Assembly (NCBI GenBank): GCA_910588865.1
Contig: CAJUSJ010000016.1
Coordinates: 1 to 60,629, forward strand
Direction: 5' to 3'
Length of the DNA stretch: 60,629 nucleotides
DNA from: an uncultured Lachnospiraceae bacterium
GTDB taxonomy: Bacteria; Bacillota; Clostridia; Lachnospirales; Lachnospiraceae
Made by a program: the position numbers and the translations under genes. Every line of letters starts with the position of its first letter. Position 1 is the first letter of the stretch. The notes under the pieces were generated by a model. The model saw only the letters and a list, made by a program, of their open reading frames with translations. It did not search any database and was not told the origin of the DNA. Shown in pieces: positions 50,455 to 59,332 of the stretch.

Positions 50455-51238
50455 GCTTTTTCATATCAGCGTTGGAATTCTGAGACATTACGATAAGATG
50501 GGGCTTTTAAAGCCAGAATACACGGATCAGGAGACCGGATACCGCTATTATGGTATCCGGCAATTTGAGTGTCTCAATACCATCCGGTATCTGCGGCTTC
50601 TGGACATGCCTCTGGAGGAGATCGGGGATTTTCTGGATAACAGGGATACAGACAAGATGCGGGAGCTGCTCAGACGCCAGAGGCAGGAGGTAATGAGGCG
50701 GCGGGAAGAGCTTAAGCGCATAGAGAAGAGGATCGACAACCGCCTGGAGCAGCTGGAGGACGCGCTCTGCTCAGAGTTTGACAGGATTAAGGTGATCCGG
50801 ACACCTCCACGGAGGCTGGCGCTGTTAAAGACCGAGGTGAGGCCAAAGACTTATCTGGACTTAGAGTATTCTATCCGCTGTCTGGAAGAAGAGGAGCCGG
50901 TGGCTTTTCTGGGAAAAGTGGGGGTGGGGATCTCAAAAGAAAGGCTGGAAGCCGGACAGTATGACAGCTATGACATGGTGTTCGTGGTTCTGGAGGATGG
51001 AGAGCGCTTTCATGGTGAGACCCTGGGGCTTTCAGAGGAACTGTGTGTAGTTCTGAGATTCCAGGGAACCCACCGGCAGTCTGAGGGATACTATGGCCTG
51101 CTCATGGATTATGTCAGGTGTCAGGGCTATGAGACGGCGGGATTTTCAAAAGAGATCACCATGATCGACCAGGGACTGACCCACGACTGCTCCAAGTTTG
51201 TGACAGAGATACAGATTCCGGTGGTGGTTAAGGCTTAA
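50408..51238 (+). CDS. MerR-family regulator with BmrR-like effector domain
   Basis: A 276-residue activator. Residues 8-75 are the MerR DNA-binding domain (FRIGEVSKLFHISVGILRHYDK in part, then YRYYGIRQF), 80-125 a long dimerisation coil, and 130-275 a GyrI-like effector domain similar to BmrR, which binds drug-like cations. ATG at 50408 lies after AGGGAAG within the end of the MATE gene. It would bind the palindrome in the promoter at 48982-49012 and raise expression of the pump and itself when ligand is present. Confidence 0.9.
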   Translation: MEDQKKELFRIGEVSKLFHISVGILRHYDKMGLLKPEYTDQETGYRYYGIRQFECLNTIRYLRLLDMPLEEIGDFLDNRDTDKMRELLRRQRQEVMRRREELKRIEKRIDNRLEQLEDALCSEFDRIKVIRTPPRRLALLKTEVRPKTYLDLEYSIRCLEEEEPVAFLGKVGVGISKERLEAGQYDSYDMVFVVLEDGERFHGETLGLSEELCVVLRFQGTHRQSEGYYGLLMDYVRCQGYETAGFSKEITMIDQGLTHDCSKFVTEIQIPVVVKA

Positions 51239-51272
51239 TTTTTCTTTTTATTGCCAAGAAAGAATTTTCCTC

Positions 51273-51301
51273 TTGTATATCTGCTGGAAAGACGTTATAG
51301 T
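51273..51301 (+). promoter_or_regulatory. Promoter of the duplicated FMN-motif lipoprotein
   Basis: TTGTAT at 51273-51278, 17-bp spacer, TATAGT at 51296-51301. Confidence 0.6.
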
Positions 51302-51342
51302 ATACGGGTAAGCTGATAATAGAAATCAGGAGGAGAAAAATT

Positions 51343-52485
51343 ATGAAGAAAAGAAATCTGACCACAGCGGCGCTGGTTCTCGCGTGCGGTCTGTCTCTGA
51401 CAGCCTGCTCCGGGTCAGGAGCTGACGCTACCACGGCGGCAGAGACAACAGCCTCACAGACCACAGCGGCGGAGACTACCGCGGCGGAGGAAACGACTAC
51501 AGAGGAAGCCGCCAGCGCTACCAGCCAGGAGGCAGCCGAGGCGGAGACCGAGAAGGCCTCAGAGGATGGGGCAAAGCTGAGGATCGGCCAGGTAGAAGGG
51601 GCGGCCCACGGCGACAAGTGCTTTACCGTGGCCACAGCGGTTATTGATGAAAATGACGCCATTGTGGCGGCGGTTATTGATGAATACCAGTTTTTGGACA
51701 GCGACCAGACCGGCGTTCCCAACAGCGACGCGTTTATAGCGGACGGCAGTGTGGCGGAGGGAAAGGTTCTTGGTTCCAAAAAGGTGAACAATGAATACTA
51801 TTCCGAGAATATGGCGAAGGCAGGTTCTACGTTGCCCATCGCGGTAAATTTTGATCAGATCGAGAATTTCGCGGTGGGAAAGACCAGCGCTGAGCTTAAA
51901 GAACTGGCGGGAAAGACACCGGAAGAGGTACTGGACGCTGTTTCCGGAGCCACCCTCGCGGACACGGCCGGCTATCTGTCCGTGATCGCGGACGCGGCGG
52001 ATGCGGCAAAGGAGAATCCGGCGGTGTCCTATGACGGTGATGTGACAGGGCTGGCTCTGAATGTGGTGGAGGCGGCGGCTCACGGCACCAAGTGTTTTAC
52101 CATCGCGGCGGCTCTTACAGACGGCACCAATGTGGTTCTGTCCTATATTGATGAGTTTCAGTTCTTAGACAGTGAGCAGATCGGTGTTCCCAACAGCGCT
52201 TCTTTCACAGAAGGAGGAAGCATTCTGGATGGCAAGGTTCTTGGTTCCAAGAGAGTCAACAATGAGTACTATTCTGAAAACATGAAAAAGGCAGGCTCCA
52301 CAGTGGAGATTGCCGCGAACTTTGACGCGATCCAGGAGTTTGTCAATGGAAAGACCATTGACGAGCTGAAGGAGCTGACAGGAAAGCCTGCTGAGGAAGT
52401 GATCGACGGGATTTCCGGGGCTACCCTTGCGGACACGGTAGGATATGTTACAGCCATTCTGGCGGCGGCTGAACTGATTTATTAA
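51343..52485 (+). CDS. Lipoprotein with two tandem FMN-binding-like domains
   Basis: A 380-residue exported lipoprotein: lipobox LTAC near 23, a Thr/Ala/Glu linker to about 80, then two copies of one domain of about 140 residues. Each copy carries AAHG.KCFT, IDE.QFLDS.Q.GVPNS, KVLGSK.VNNEYYSENM.KAGST and ends in D-A/G-V/I-SGATLADT. The DxxSGAT motif is the acceptor site for covalent FMN attachment. The layout recalls PplA, the two-flavin lipoprotein of extracellular electron transfer in Listeria. Covalent flavin here is inferred. RBS AGGAGG before the ATG; single-gene unit with a terminator. No apbE or ndh-type partner lies nearby. Confidence 0.8.
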   Translation: MKKRNLTTAALVLACGLSLTACSGSGADATTAAETTASQTTAAETTAAEETTTEEAASATSQEAAEAETEKASEDGAKLRIGQVEGAAHGDKCFTVATAVIDENDAIVAAVIDEYQFLDSDQTGVPNSDAFIADGSVAEGKVLGSKKVNNEYYSENMAKAGSTLPIAVNFDQIENFAVGKTSAELKELAGKTPEEVLDAVSGATLADTAGYLSVIADAADAAKENPAVSYDGDVTGLALNVVEAAAHGTKCFTIAAALTDGTNVVLSYIDEFQFLDSEQIGVPNSASFTEGGSILDGKVLGSKRVNNEYYSENMKKAGSTVEIAANFDAIQEFVNGKTIDELKELTGKPAEEVIDGISGATLADTVGYVTAILAAAELIY

Positions 52486-52513
52486 AAGACCAAGCCATTA
52501 TAAAGCTGGAAGG

Positions 52514-52548
52514 AAAAGGACCATGGAGGGAAACCATGGTTCTTTTCT
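52514..52548 (+). terminator. Terminator after the FMN-motif lipoprotein
   Basis: AAAAGGACCATGG / CCATGGTTCTTTT stem with one G-T pair and an AGGGAAA loop, then TTTTC. Confidence 0.8.
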
Positions 52549-52550
52549 TA

Positions 52551-52606
52551 TGCGCGCGGGGCGAAGAGGAATGTGTCCGCGAAAGCGGCCCTGCCCCTGC
52601 CCGTGT
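52551..52606 (+). repeat. Interspersed two-hairpin repeat, copy D (partial)
   Basis: GGGGCGAAGAGGAATGTG and GTCCGCGAAAGCGGCC match the front half of copies A and B (GGGGCGGAAAGGAAATGTG, GGCCG...CGGCC). The second hairpin is missing, so it is a truncated copy. Confidence 0.5.
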
Positions 52607-52629
52607 CAATACTTAATAGGGAGAGAAAT

Positions 52630-53052
52630 ATGGAGAAGAGAAGAATCCCGTGGCAAATGATCTTTGTGGTGATCCAGTGTACCTGGGGGATTTTGCAGAC
52701 ATTCCTTGGCCTGATGCTGTTTTTGCGGTATATCAGGCAGCCACATCAGTGGTACAGAGGCGTGGCGCACACATCATGGGACATTGACGGAGGCATTTCC
52801 CTGGGGCTGTTTATCTTTACCCCTGATAAAGACGAGAAGCGGTCCGGGGGGCTGATGGCTCATGAATACGGCCACACGCGTCAATCCCTGATGCTGGGGC
52901 CCTTGTATCTGGCGGTCATAGGACTGCCCTCGATTCTATGGGAAAGGCTTAAGTGGTGCAGGAGGCTGAGAAGGGAGAAGGGTATTCCCTATTCCTGGTT
53001 TTATACGGAGAGATGGGCGGATCGGCTGGGGAGTATTTACATATCAGAATAA
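52630..53052 (+). CDS. Small membrane protein with an HExxH motif
   Basis: About 140 residues. One membrane helix near 10-32, then GLMAHEYGHTRQSLMLGPLYLAVIGLPSILW (in part: MAHEYGHTRQS), where HEYGH is an HExxH zinc-peptidase-like signature at the membrane surface, and a C-terminal WFYTERWADRLGS. The pattern looks conserved, but I cannot name the family and the site may not be catalytic. ATG at 52630 follows GGGAGAG. Confidence 0.65.
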   Translation: MEKRRIPWQMIFVVIQCTWGILQTFLGLMLFLRYIRQPHQWYRGVAHTSWDIDGGISLGLFIFTPDKDEKRSGGLMAHEYGHTRQSLMLGPLYLAVIGLPSILWERLKWCRRLRREKGIPYSWFYTERWADRLGSIYISE

Positions 53053-53101
53053 CAATGATAAAATATGGTAAAATCATTTGACCGGGAGAAGAGAAAAACT
53101 C

Positions 53102-53473
53102 ATGGACATTTATAAACGTATCGGCATTGTGTGCCGCTTGATCCCCCGGGGCAAGGTATCCACTTACGGCCAGATCGCCCTGCTGTGCGGGAAGCCGAAA
53201 AATTCCAGGCAGGTAGGCTACTGCCTGCGGCGGGGGCTGGCGGGGAACGATTTGCCGGCCTACAAGGTGGTGAATTCCAGAGGGATCTTAAGCGGGGCTT
53301 CCTATTTTGAAACGTTTGATACCCAAAAGCTCCTCTTAGAGTCCGAGGGAGTGAAGGTCCTGTGGACAGAGGATGGGTGGAAGGTGGATTTAAAGACTTA
53401 TGGCTGGAGAAACACCATGGAAGATGTTGTTAATCTGGCACAGCTCTTTGACCAGGCGGAGGAAGACAGATGA
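53102..53473 (+). CDS. Alkyltransferase-like (ATL) DNA-binding protein, catalytic Cys missing
   Basis: A 123-residue homologue of the O6-methylguanine-DNA methyltransferase C-terminal domain. The helix-turn-helix RGKVSTYGQIALLCG and the Arg-finger region SRQVGYCLRRG are kept, but the PCHRV active-site motif reads PAYKV, with Ala in place of the acceptor Cys. ATL proteins bind O6-alkylguanine and recruit nucleotide-excision repair. ATG at 53102. The stop overlaps the holA start by 4 bp, so the genes are coupled. Confidence 0.85.
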   Translation: MDIYKRIGIVCRLIPRGKVSTYGQIALLCGKPKNSRQVGYCLRRGLAGNDLPAYKVVNSRGILSGASYFETFDTQKLLLESEGVKVLWTEDGWKVDLKTYGWRNTMEDVVNLAQLFDQAEEDR

Positions 53474-54450
53474 AAATATTGAACCAGGACATAAAGGACA
53501 GGCAGTTTAAGCCAGTCTACCTGCTTTTCGGCGAGGAGGCGTTTTTAAAAAAAAGCTATAAGAACCGGCTTAAGGAGGCCATGGTGGGAGATGATACCAT
53601 GAACTTCCATCAGTTTGAGGGGAAGGGAGTGGATCTTAAGGAGATCATCAGCCTGGCGGATACCATGCCTTTTTTTGGGGAGAGGCGTCTCATCCTCATA
53701 GAGGACAGCGGCCTGTTCAAGGGCTCCGGGGCTGAGGCTCTGGTGGAATATCTGCCCCAGATGCCGGACACAACCTGTCTTTTGTTTGTTGAGTCAGAGG
53801 TGGACAAAAGGAGCCGGATGTACAAGAAGGTGAAAGAATTGGGGTATGGGGCGGACATGGTCAGGCAGGACGCGAGACAGCTGTCTTCCTGGGCAGGGGG
53901 AATCCTGGCAAGGGAAGGAAAAAAGATCACCGGGCACACCATGGAACTGTTTTTGAGCAAGACCGGGGACGATATGGAGAATATCCGCATGGAGCTGGAC
54001 AAGCTGATCAGCTACACGCTAGGGCGGGAGGTGATCACGGATCAGGATGTGGAGGAGATCTGCGCTAACCGGGTGACCAACAAGATCTTTGACATGGTGG
54101 CAGCCATTGTAAGCGGAAAGACCAGGGCAGCCATGGATCTGTATGAGGATCTCCTGACGCTCAGGGAGCCGCCTATGAGGATCCTGTTCCTGATCGCCAG
54201 GCAGTTTAACCAGGTACTGCAGGTGAAGGAGCTGATGGCCCAGGGGATGGACAGAAGCAGGATCGCCTCCAGCTTAAAGCTGCAGCCCTTTGTGGTGGGA
54301 AAGATAATGCCCCAGGCCAGATCCTTTACCAGAGAGCAGATCCTTTCTAGGGTGGAGCTCTGTGTGGACTGTGAGGAGGCGGTAAAGACCGGAAGGCTGG
54401 GGGAGAGGCTGGCAGTGGAGCTTCTGATCACAAAACAATATAAGACATGA
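53470..54450 (+). CDS. holA: DNA polymerase III subunit delta
   Basis: A 326-residue clamp-loader subunit. VYLLFGEEAFLKKSY at the start, a degenerate AAA+ core, and the C-terminal collar region with KLQPFVVGKIMPQARSF are typical of HolA. It opens the beta clamp as part of the delta-tau-delta' loader. Standard neighbour of rpsT in Firmicutes, which supports the call. Confidence 0.93.
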   Translation: MKILNQDIKDRQFKPVYLLFGEEAFLKKSYKNRLKEAMVGDDTMNFHQFEGKGVDLKEIISLADTMPFFGERRLILIEDSGLFKGSGAEALVEYLPQMPDTTCLLFVESEVDKRSRMYKKVKELGYGADMVRQDARQLSSWAGGILAREGKKITGHTMELFLSKTGDDMENIRMELDKLISYTLGREVITDQDVEEICANRVTNKIFDMVAAIVSGKTRAAMDLYEDLLTLREPPMRILFLIARQFNQVLQVKELMAQGMDRSRIASSLKLQPFVVGKIMPQARSFTREQILSRVELCVDCEEAVKTGRLGERLAVELLITKQYKT

Positions 54451-54451
54451 C

Positions 54452-54498
54452 AAAAAGGCCTCCCAAACCGTCACACCTACGGTTCGGGGGGCCTCATA
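54452..54498. terminator. Bidirectional terminator between holA and rpsT
   Basis: AGGCCTCCC.AACCGT / ACGGTT.GGGGGGCCT stem with A-run on the left and T-run on the reverse strand (TTTTTG after the stem). It ends rpsT and probably holA. Confidence 0.8.
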
Positions 54499-54516
54499 AA
54501 GTCATATGAGACAGAA

Positions 54517-54789
54517 TTATGCCATAGCATTTACAGCCTTGCTGAGACGAGACACTTTTCTGGAAGCGTTGTTCTTGTGATATACGCCTTTTGTGCAGGC
54601 CTTGTCGATCTCGGAAGTAGCGCTTATTAAGCATGCCTGCGCGGCAGCCTTGTCGCCGGCGGCAACAGCAGCTTCCACTTTCTTTATAGAAGTTTTCACT
54701 TTGGATCGGATGGCCTTGTTTCTGGCAGTCTTGGTTTCAATAACTAAAATTCTCTTTTTAGCGGATTTAATGTTAGCCACTCTGGGCAC
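54517..54789 (-). CDS. rpsT: 30S ribosomal protein S20
   Basis: A 90-residue, Lys-rich, all-helical ribosomal protein. The start PRVANIKSAKKRILV and C-terminal HKNNASRKVSRLSKAVN are family typical. It binds 16S rRNA early in 30S assembly. Opposite strand to holA and gpr, the usual Firmicutes order. RBS GGGAGG upstream. Confidence 0.97.
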   Translation of the reverse strand: MPRVANIKSAKKRILVIETKTARNKAIRSKVKTSIKKVEAAVAAGDKAAAQACLISATSEIDKACTKGVYHKNNASRKVSRLSKAVNAMA

Positions 54790-54988
54790 CTCCCATAAAA
54801 TTAATTATTATTAAGATTCTTTGGTTTGCATCAAAGTCTGGACACGGACAGTTTTAATGTAAACATGCTTTAATATTTTATCCAATTAGGAAAGGAATGT
54901 CAATACATATTTCCCGATTTTTCGCGCAAAATCTTAGTATCCGGTTATTATTTACCGGAAGAGGCTACAAGAAAGCAGGAGGGAAAGG

Positions 54989-55939
54989 ATGTTTGAGATT
55001 CGGACAGACCTGGCGGTGGAGGAGAAAGAGAGCTTTCCCGGCGATGGCGGGGAAGTGACAGGAGTGACCCTGCGGGAATGGAGCAGGGCATTCAGCAAGA
55101 TCAAGATGACAGAGGTGGCGATCCTGGATGAACAGGGAGCCCGGGCCATGGGAAAGCCAAAGGGAACCTACATTACTATGGAAGCGAAAGCCCTGGCCAA
55201 AGGGGACGAAGATTATCACAGGGAAGTTTCGGGGGAATTGTCGTCCCAGTTAAAACGCATGGTGAAAGAGCTGAAAAAGCAGGGAAAAATGCCGGACAGG
55301 AAGGAACTCCATGTGCTGGCCGTGGGACTTGGCAACCCCTCGGTGACTCCTGACGCCTTAGGGCCCAAGGTCCTTGGCAACCTTCGGGTAAACCGGAACA
55401 TGGCGGAGGAAGATTCTGTGGTCTTAAGCGGCATTGTGCCGGGGGTCATGGCGCAGACGGGCATGGAGACAGCGGAGATCTTAAAGGGGATTATCCATGA
55501 GACAGGGCCGGACCTTCTCATTGCCGTGGATGCCCTGGCGGCCCGGAGCATACGGCGGCTTGGAACCACCATCCAGCTTACGGATACAGGGATCCATCCC
55601 GGCTCTGGTGTGGGAAATCACAGGCACAGCCTTACCATGGACAGCCTTGGAATCCCTGTGCTGGCCATAGGAGTGCCTACTGTGGTGGGAGCGGCGGCGA
55701 TTGTGCATGATACCATCTCAGCGCTGACCGGAACCCTGGCCAGCTATTCCCAGACCCATGAGATGGGGGATTTCCTGGAGCGGCTCAGTCCGGACGAGCA
55801 GTATCAGCTGATCTGTGAGCTTTTGGAGCCGGAATTTGGAAGCCTCTATGTGACGCCGCCGGACATAGACCAGACGGTGAAACAGTTAAGCTTCACTATC
55901 TCAGAAGGGATTCACATGGCATTTTTCCCCGCGCGTTGA
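54989..55939 (+). CDS. gpr: Spore germination protease GPR
   Basis: A 316-residue A25-family protease that degrades small acid-soluble proteins during spore outgrowth. The N-terminal EIRTDLAVEE contains the autoprocessing region; LAVGLGNPSVTPDALGP, SGIVPGVMAQTGMET, AVDALAARS and GSGVGNHR carry the catalytic Asp residues and conserved core. Made as a zymogen in the forespore. RBS GGAGGG before the ATG. The 200 bp upstream are A/T-rich; I do not see a clear forespore sigma-G site. Confidence 0.95.
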   Translation: MFEIRTDLAVEEKESFPGDGGEVTGVTLREWSRAFSKIKMTEVAILDEQGARAMGKPKGTYITMEAKALAKGDEDYHREVSGELSSQLKRMVKELKKQGKMPDRKELHVLAVGLGNPSVTPDALGPKVLGNLRVNRNMAEEDSVVLSGIVPGVMAQTGMETAEILKGIIHETGPDLLIAVDALAARSIRRLGTTIQLTDTGIHPGSGVGNHRHSLTMDSLGIPVLAIGVPTVVGAAAIVHDTISALTGTLASYSQTHEMGDFLERLSPDEQYQLICELLEPEFGSLYVTPPDIDQTVKQLSFTISEGIHMAFFPAR

Positions 55940-56000
55940 GGGGAAGACTGCCAAGACAGAATAATGGAAAACAAAAAGTGTAAAAAAGCCGGATATTTTT

Positions 56001-56008
56001 CATATGAT
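56001..56008 (+). promoter_or_regulatory. Candidate sigma-E -10 element before spoIIP
   Basis: CATATGAT fits the sigma-E -10 pattern CATANNNT, 33 bases before the spoIIP start. The -35 partner is weak (around GTGTAAA, 55978-55986). Confidence 0.4.
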
Positions 56009-56040
56009 ATAAAAAGAGTCCCCCGTGGAGGCACAGGATC

Positions 56041-57405
56041 ATGGGAAGGTTTCGCCACAGCGCGGATCGGGTACTGAAGATAACCATGGCAGCGGCAGGC
56101 GGAGCACTGATCCTTGGGCTGGCAGGAAAGTACGAAAATGAATCAGGCGGACAGCGGGCTGAGGAAAAGATCAGGGAGTACGGCGGCGAAATTTTGAAAG
56201 AAGGGTTTGGGGCAGCTGTGCGCCGGGGCTATCCGGAAGCTTCTTATGAACAGTACAGACAGAATAGGGAAGAGGGTCTGGTGGGAAATCTGGCGGCGTG
56301 GCTGAGAAACGCTGACCCCCGGGTCAGGTTTTACATGGAAAGGCAGGGGGAAGACAAGGGCCAGATGGACCCGGATCCGTCTTTTGCCGGATATCTGGAG
56401 AGTCAGAAAGTGGCGGAATCTTCTTACCTGATATTTGGAGGCGATGAGGAAACCGGAACGGACAAGGCAGACTTGGCCGGAGAGCAGGCTAAAGTGACAG
56501 AAGGAGGCACAGAGCAGGCCCAAACCGGGGAAGAACAGGAGCTCTCCGCGGTCAGCGGCCTGCCGGAAGGGACTTTGGCCCACCATATTGACAGCGGCAG
56601 GACCGTGACGGGAACCAGCTATGTCCTGGAACAGCTGGCAGACTATGATTTCCTTATGAAATATTTTTTCAGCGTCCACACCTCCACCACAGCCGGGCGG
56701 GATGAGATGGACGCGGCAAAGCTTTTGGGGCAGGATCTGTCTATTGAAAAGGATCCCCAAAATCCGCAGATCCTGATTTATCACACCCATTCCCAGGAGA
56801 CTTTCGCTGATTACGGGCCAGACAATCCGGAGGCCACTGTGGTGGGGATCGGCAATTACTTGACAGAGCTTCTTGAGGCAAAGGGATACAATGTCATCCA
56901 TAACACCCAGGTATACGACTTAAAAGACGGGGAGCTGAACAGGAGCAAGGCCTACGACTACGCGCTCCGTGGTGTTACGGAAATCCTGCAGCAGAACCCA
57001 TCAATCCAGGTGATTTTAGATGTCCACAGGGACGGTGTCAGGGAAGATCTACATATGGTATCAGACGTAAACGGAAAGCCCACAGCGCCTATTATGTTTT
57101 TTAACGGCATGAGCCAGACGCCGGAGGGGCCTATCGAGTATCTTCCCAATCCCTATAAAGAGCAAAATCTTGCCTTCAGCCTGCAGATGCAGCTTGACGC
57201 GGCAGCCTATTTTCCCGGATTTACAAGAAAAATCTATTTAAAGGGGCTTCGGTATAATTTACATTTAAGACCCCGGTCCGCTCTTATTGAGGTGGGAGCC
57301 CAAACCAACACATATGATGAGGCGAGAAATGCCATGGAGCCCTTGGCTGAGCTGCTGGACATGGTGCTGGACGGTTATGGTCCACAGGGCACCTGTGAAC
57401 CGTAA
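56041..57405 (+). CDS. spoIIP: Stage II sporulation protein P (engulfment amidase/endopeptidase)
   Basis: A 454-residue membrane-anchored enzyme. An N-terminal helix (about 15-35) is followed by a variable acidic linker, and residues 240-450 form the catalytic domain with LIYHTHSQETF (zinc His and nearby Glu), VILDVHRDGV and LRYNLHLRPRSALIEVGAQTNT. It cuts peptidoglycan with SpoIID during engulfment. Standard gpr-spoIIP order. RBS GTGGAGG lies before ATG 56041. Confidence 0.95.
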   Translation: MGRFRHSADRVLKITMAAAGGALILGLAGKYENESGGQRAEEKIREYGGEILKEGFGAAVRRGYPEASYEQYRQNREEGLVGNLAAWLRNADPRVRFYMERQGEDKGQMDPDPSFAGYLESQKVAESSYLIFGGDEETGTDKADLAGEQAKVTEGGTEQAQTGEEQELSAVSGLPEGTLAHHIDSGRTVTGTSYVLEQLADYDFLMKYFFSVHTSTTAGRDEMDAAKLLGQDLSIEKDPQNPQILIYHTHSQETFADYGPDNPEATVVGIGNYLTELLEAKGYNVIHNTQVYDLKDGELNRSKAYDYALRGVTEILQQNPSIQVILDVHRDGVREDLHMVSDVNGKPTAPIMFFNGMSQTPEGPIEYLPNPYKEQNLAFSLQMQLDAAAYFPGFTRKIYLKGLRYNLHLRPRSALIEVGAQTNTYDEARNAMEPLAELLDMVLDGYGPQGTCEP

Positions 57406-57514
57406 CGCTGGATCCGGGATGGGGGGAGCCTTATGAGGCAAAACAGGTTGCAACCAGAGAAAAAAGGTGGTATCATCTAAATAATTTTATGATAAGAAAG
57501 GATACACAAAACAC

Positions 57515-59329
57515 ATGCCATCTGCTGATCAGAATAAAATACGGAATTTTTGCATCATAGCCCATATCGACCACGGCAAATCCACTCTCGCGGACAGGAT
57601 TATCGAGATGACAGGGCTTTTGACCAGCCGGGAGATGCAGTCCCAGGTGCTGGATAATATGGACTTGGAGCGGGAGCGGGGCATTACCATCAAGGCTCAG
57701 ACCGTGCGGATCATTTACAAGGCCCGGGATGGGGAGGAATATATTTTCAACCTGATCGATACCCCGGGACATGTGGATTTTAATTATGAGGTGTCCCGGA
57801 GCCTGGCTGCCTGCGACGGGGCCATCCTGGTTGTGGACGCGGCCCAGGGGATCGAGGCCCAGACCCTGGCCAACGTGTACCTGGCTTTGGACCACGACCT
57901 TGATGTGTTTCCGGTCATCAACAAGATCGACCTGCCCAGCGCTGAGCCGGACCGGGTTGCCGCGGAGATTGAGGATGTTATCGGCCTGGAGGCCCATGAC
58001 GCGCCCAGAATCTCCGCGAAGGCGGGGATCAATATAGAAGAGGTGTTAGAGTGCGTGGTAAACAAGATCCCAGCGCCCCAGGGAGACCCCAACGCTCCGC
58101 TGAAAGCGCTGATCTTCGATTCCCTCTATGACTCTTACAAGGGCGTTATCATCTTCTGCAGGATCAAGGAAGGCACTGTAAAGAAGGGAACGGTTATCCG
58201 GATGATGGCCACCGGGGCTCAGGAAGAGGTTGTGGAGGTGGGGTATTTTGGCGCGGGCCAGTTTATCCCCTGCCAGGAGCTGAGCGCGGGCATGGTAGGT
58301 TATATCACCGCCAGCATCAAGAATGTGAAAGACACAGCGGTAGGCGACACCATCACGGATAAAAACAATCCATGTGACCAGCCCCTTCCGGGATACAAGA
58401 AGGTTACTTCCATGGTGTACTGCGGTCTCTACCCCGCGGACGGGGCCAAGTACAATGATCTGAGAGATGCCCTGGAGAAGCTGCAGCTCAACGACGCGTC
58501 TCTGTTTTTTGAGCCGGAGACATCCATCGCCTTAGGGTTCGGATTCCGGTGCGGATTTTTGGGGCTTCTGCATTTGGAGATCATTGAGGAGCGATTAGAG
58601 CGGGAATACAACTTAGATCTTGTGACCACGGCTCCCGGCGTGGTGTACCGGGTTCACAAAAAGAGCGGGGAGATGATCGAGCTGACCAATCCCTCCAACC
58701 TTCCGGACCCGTCAGAGATCGAGTACATGGAAGAGCCCATTGTCAACGCGGAGATCATGGTGACCACGGAATTTGTGGGAGCCATCATGACCTTGTGCCA
58801 GGAAAGGCGGGGCGTGTACCTGGGCATGGAATACATTGAGACCACCAGGGCGCTGTTAAAATACGAATTGCCCTTAAATGAGATCATCTATGACTTTTTT
58901 GATGCCCTGAAATCCCGGTCCAGAGGCTATGCCTCCTTTGACTATGAGATCAAGGGCTATGAGAGATCCGAGCTGGTGAAGCTGGACATCCTGATCAACA
59001 AGGAGGAGATCGACGCCTTGTCCTTCATCGTCCATGGGGCGTCTGCCTATGAGAGGGGAAGGAAGATGTGTGAGAAGCTGAAGGAGGAGATCCCCAGGCA
59101 TCTGTTTGAGATCCCCATTCAGGCAGCGGTAGGCGGAAAGATCATTGCCAGGGAGACCGTAAAGGCCATGAGAAAGGATGTGCTGGCCAAGTGCTATGGC
59201 GGTGACATCACCAGAAAGAAGAAGCTTTTGGAGAAACAGAAAGAGGGAAAGAAGCGGATGCGCCAGGTGGGCAATGTGGAGATTCCCCAAAAGGCATTTA
59301 TGAGTGTACTGAAGTTAGACGAGGGATAA
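57515..59329 (+). CDS. lepA: Elongation factor 4
   Basis: A 604-residue translational GTPase. G1 AHIDHGKST near 19, G2 region RGITIKAQT, G3 DTPGHVDF near 80, G4 NKIDLP near 135, and the LepA-specific C-terminal domain with KKKLLEKQKEGKKRMRQVG. It can back-translocate ribosomes under stress. RBS AAGAAAGGA before the ATG. Followed 3 bp later by hemW. Confidence 0.97.
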   Translation: MPSADQNKIRNFCIIAHIDHGKSTLADRIIEMTGLLTSREMQSQVLDNMDLERERGITIKAQTVRIIYKARDGEEYIFNLIDTPGHVDFNYEVSRSLAACDGAILVVDAAQGIEAQTLANVYLALDHDLDVFPVINKIDLPSAEPDRVAAEIEDVIGLEAHDAPRISAKAGINIEEVLECVVNKIPAPQGDPNAPLKALIFDSLYDSYKGVIIFCRIKEGTVKKGTVIRMMATGAQEEVVEVGYFGAGQFIPCQELSAGMVGYITASIKNVKDTAVGDTITDKNNPCDQPLPGYKKVTSMVYCGLYPADGAKYNDLRDALEKLQLNDASLFFEPETSIALGFGFRCGFLGLLHLEIIEERLEREYNLDLVTTAPGVVYRVHKKSGEMIELTNPSNLPDPSEIEYMEEPIVNAEIMVTTEFVGAIMTLCQERRGVYLGMEYIETTRALLKYELPLNEIIYDFFDALKSRSRGYASFDYEIKGYERSELVKLDILINKEEIDALSFIVHGASAYERGRKMCEKLKEEIPRHLFEIPIQAAVGGKIIARETVKAMRKDVLAKCYGGDITRKKKLLEKQKEGKKRMRQVGNVEIPQKAFMSVLKLDEG

Positions 59330-59332
59330 AGA

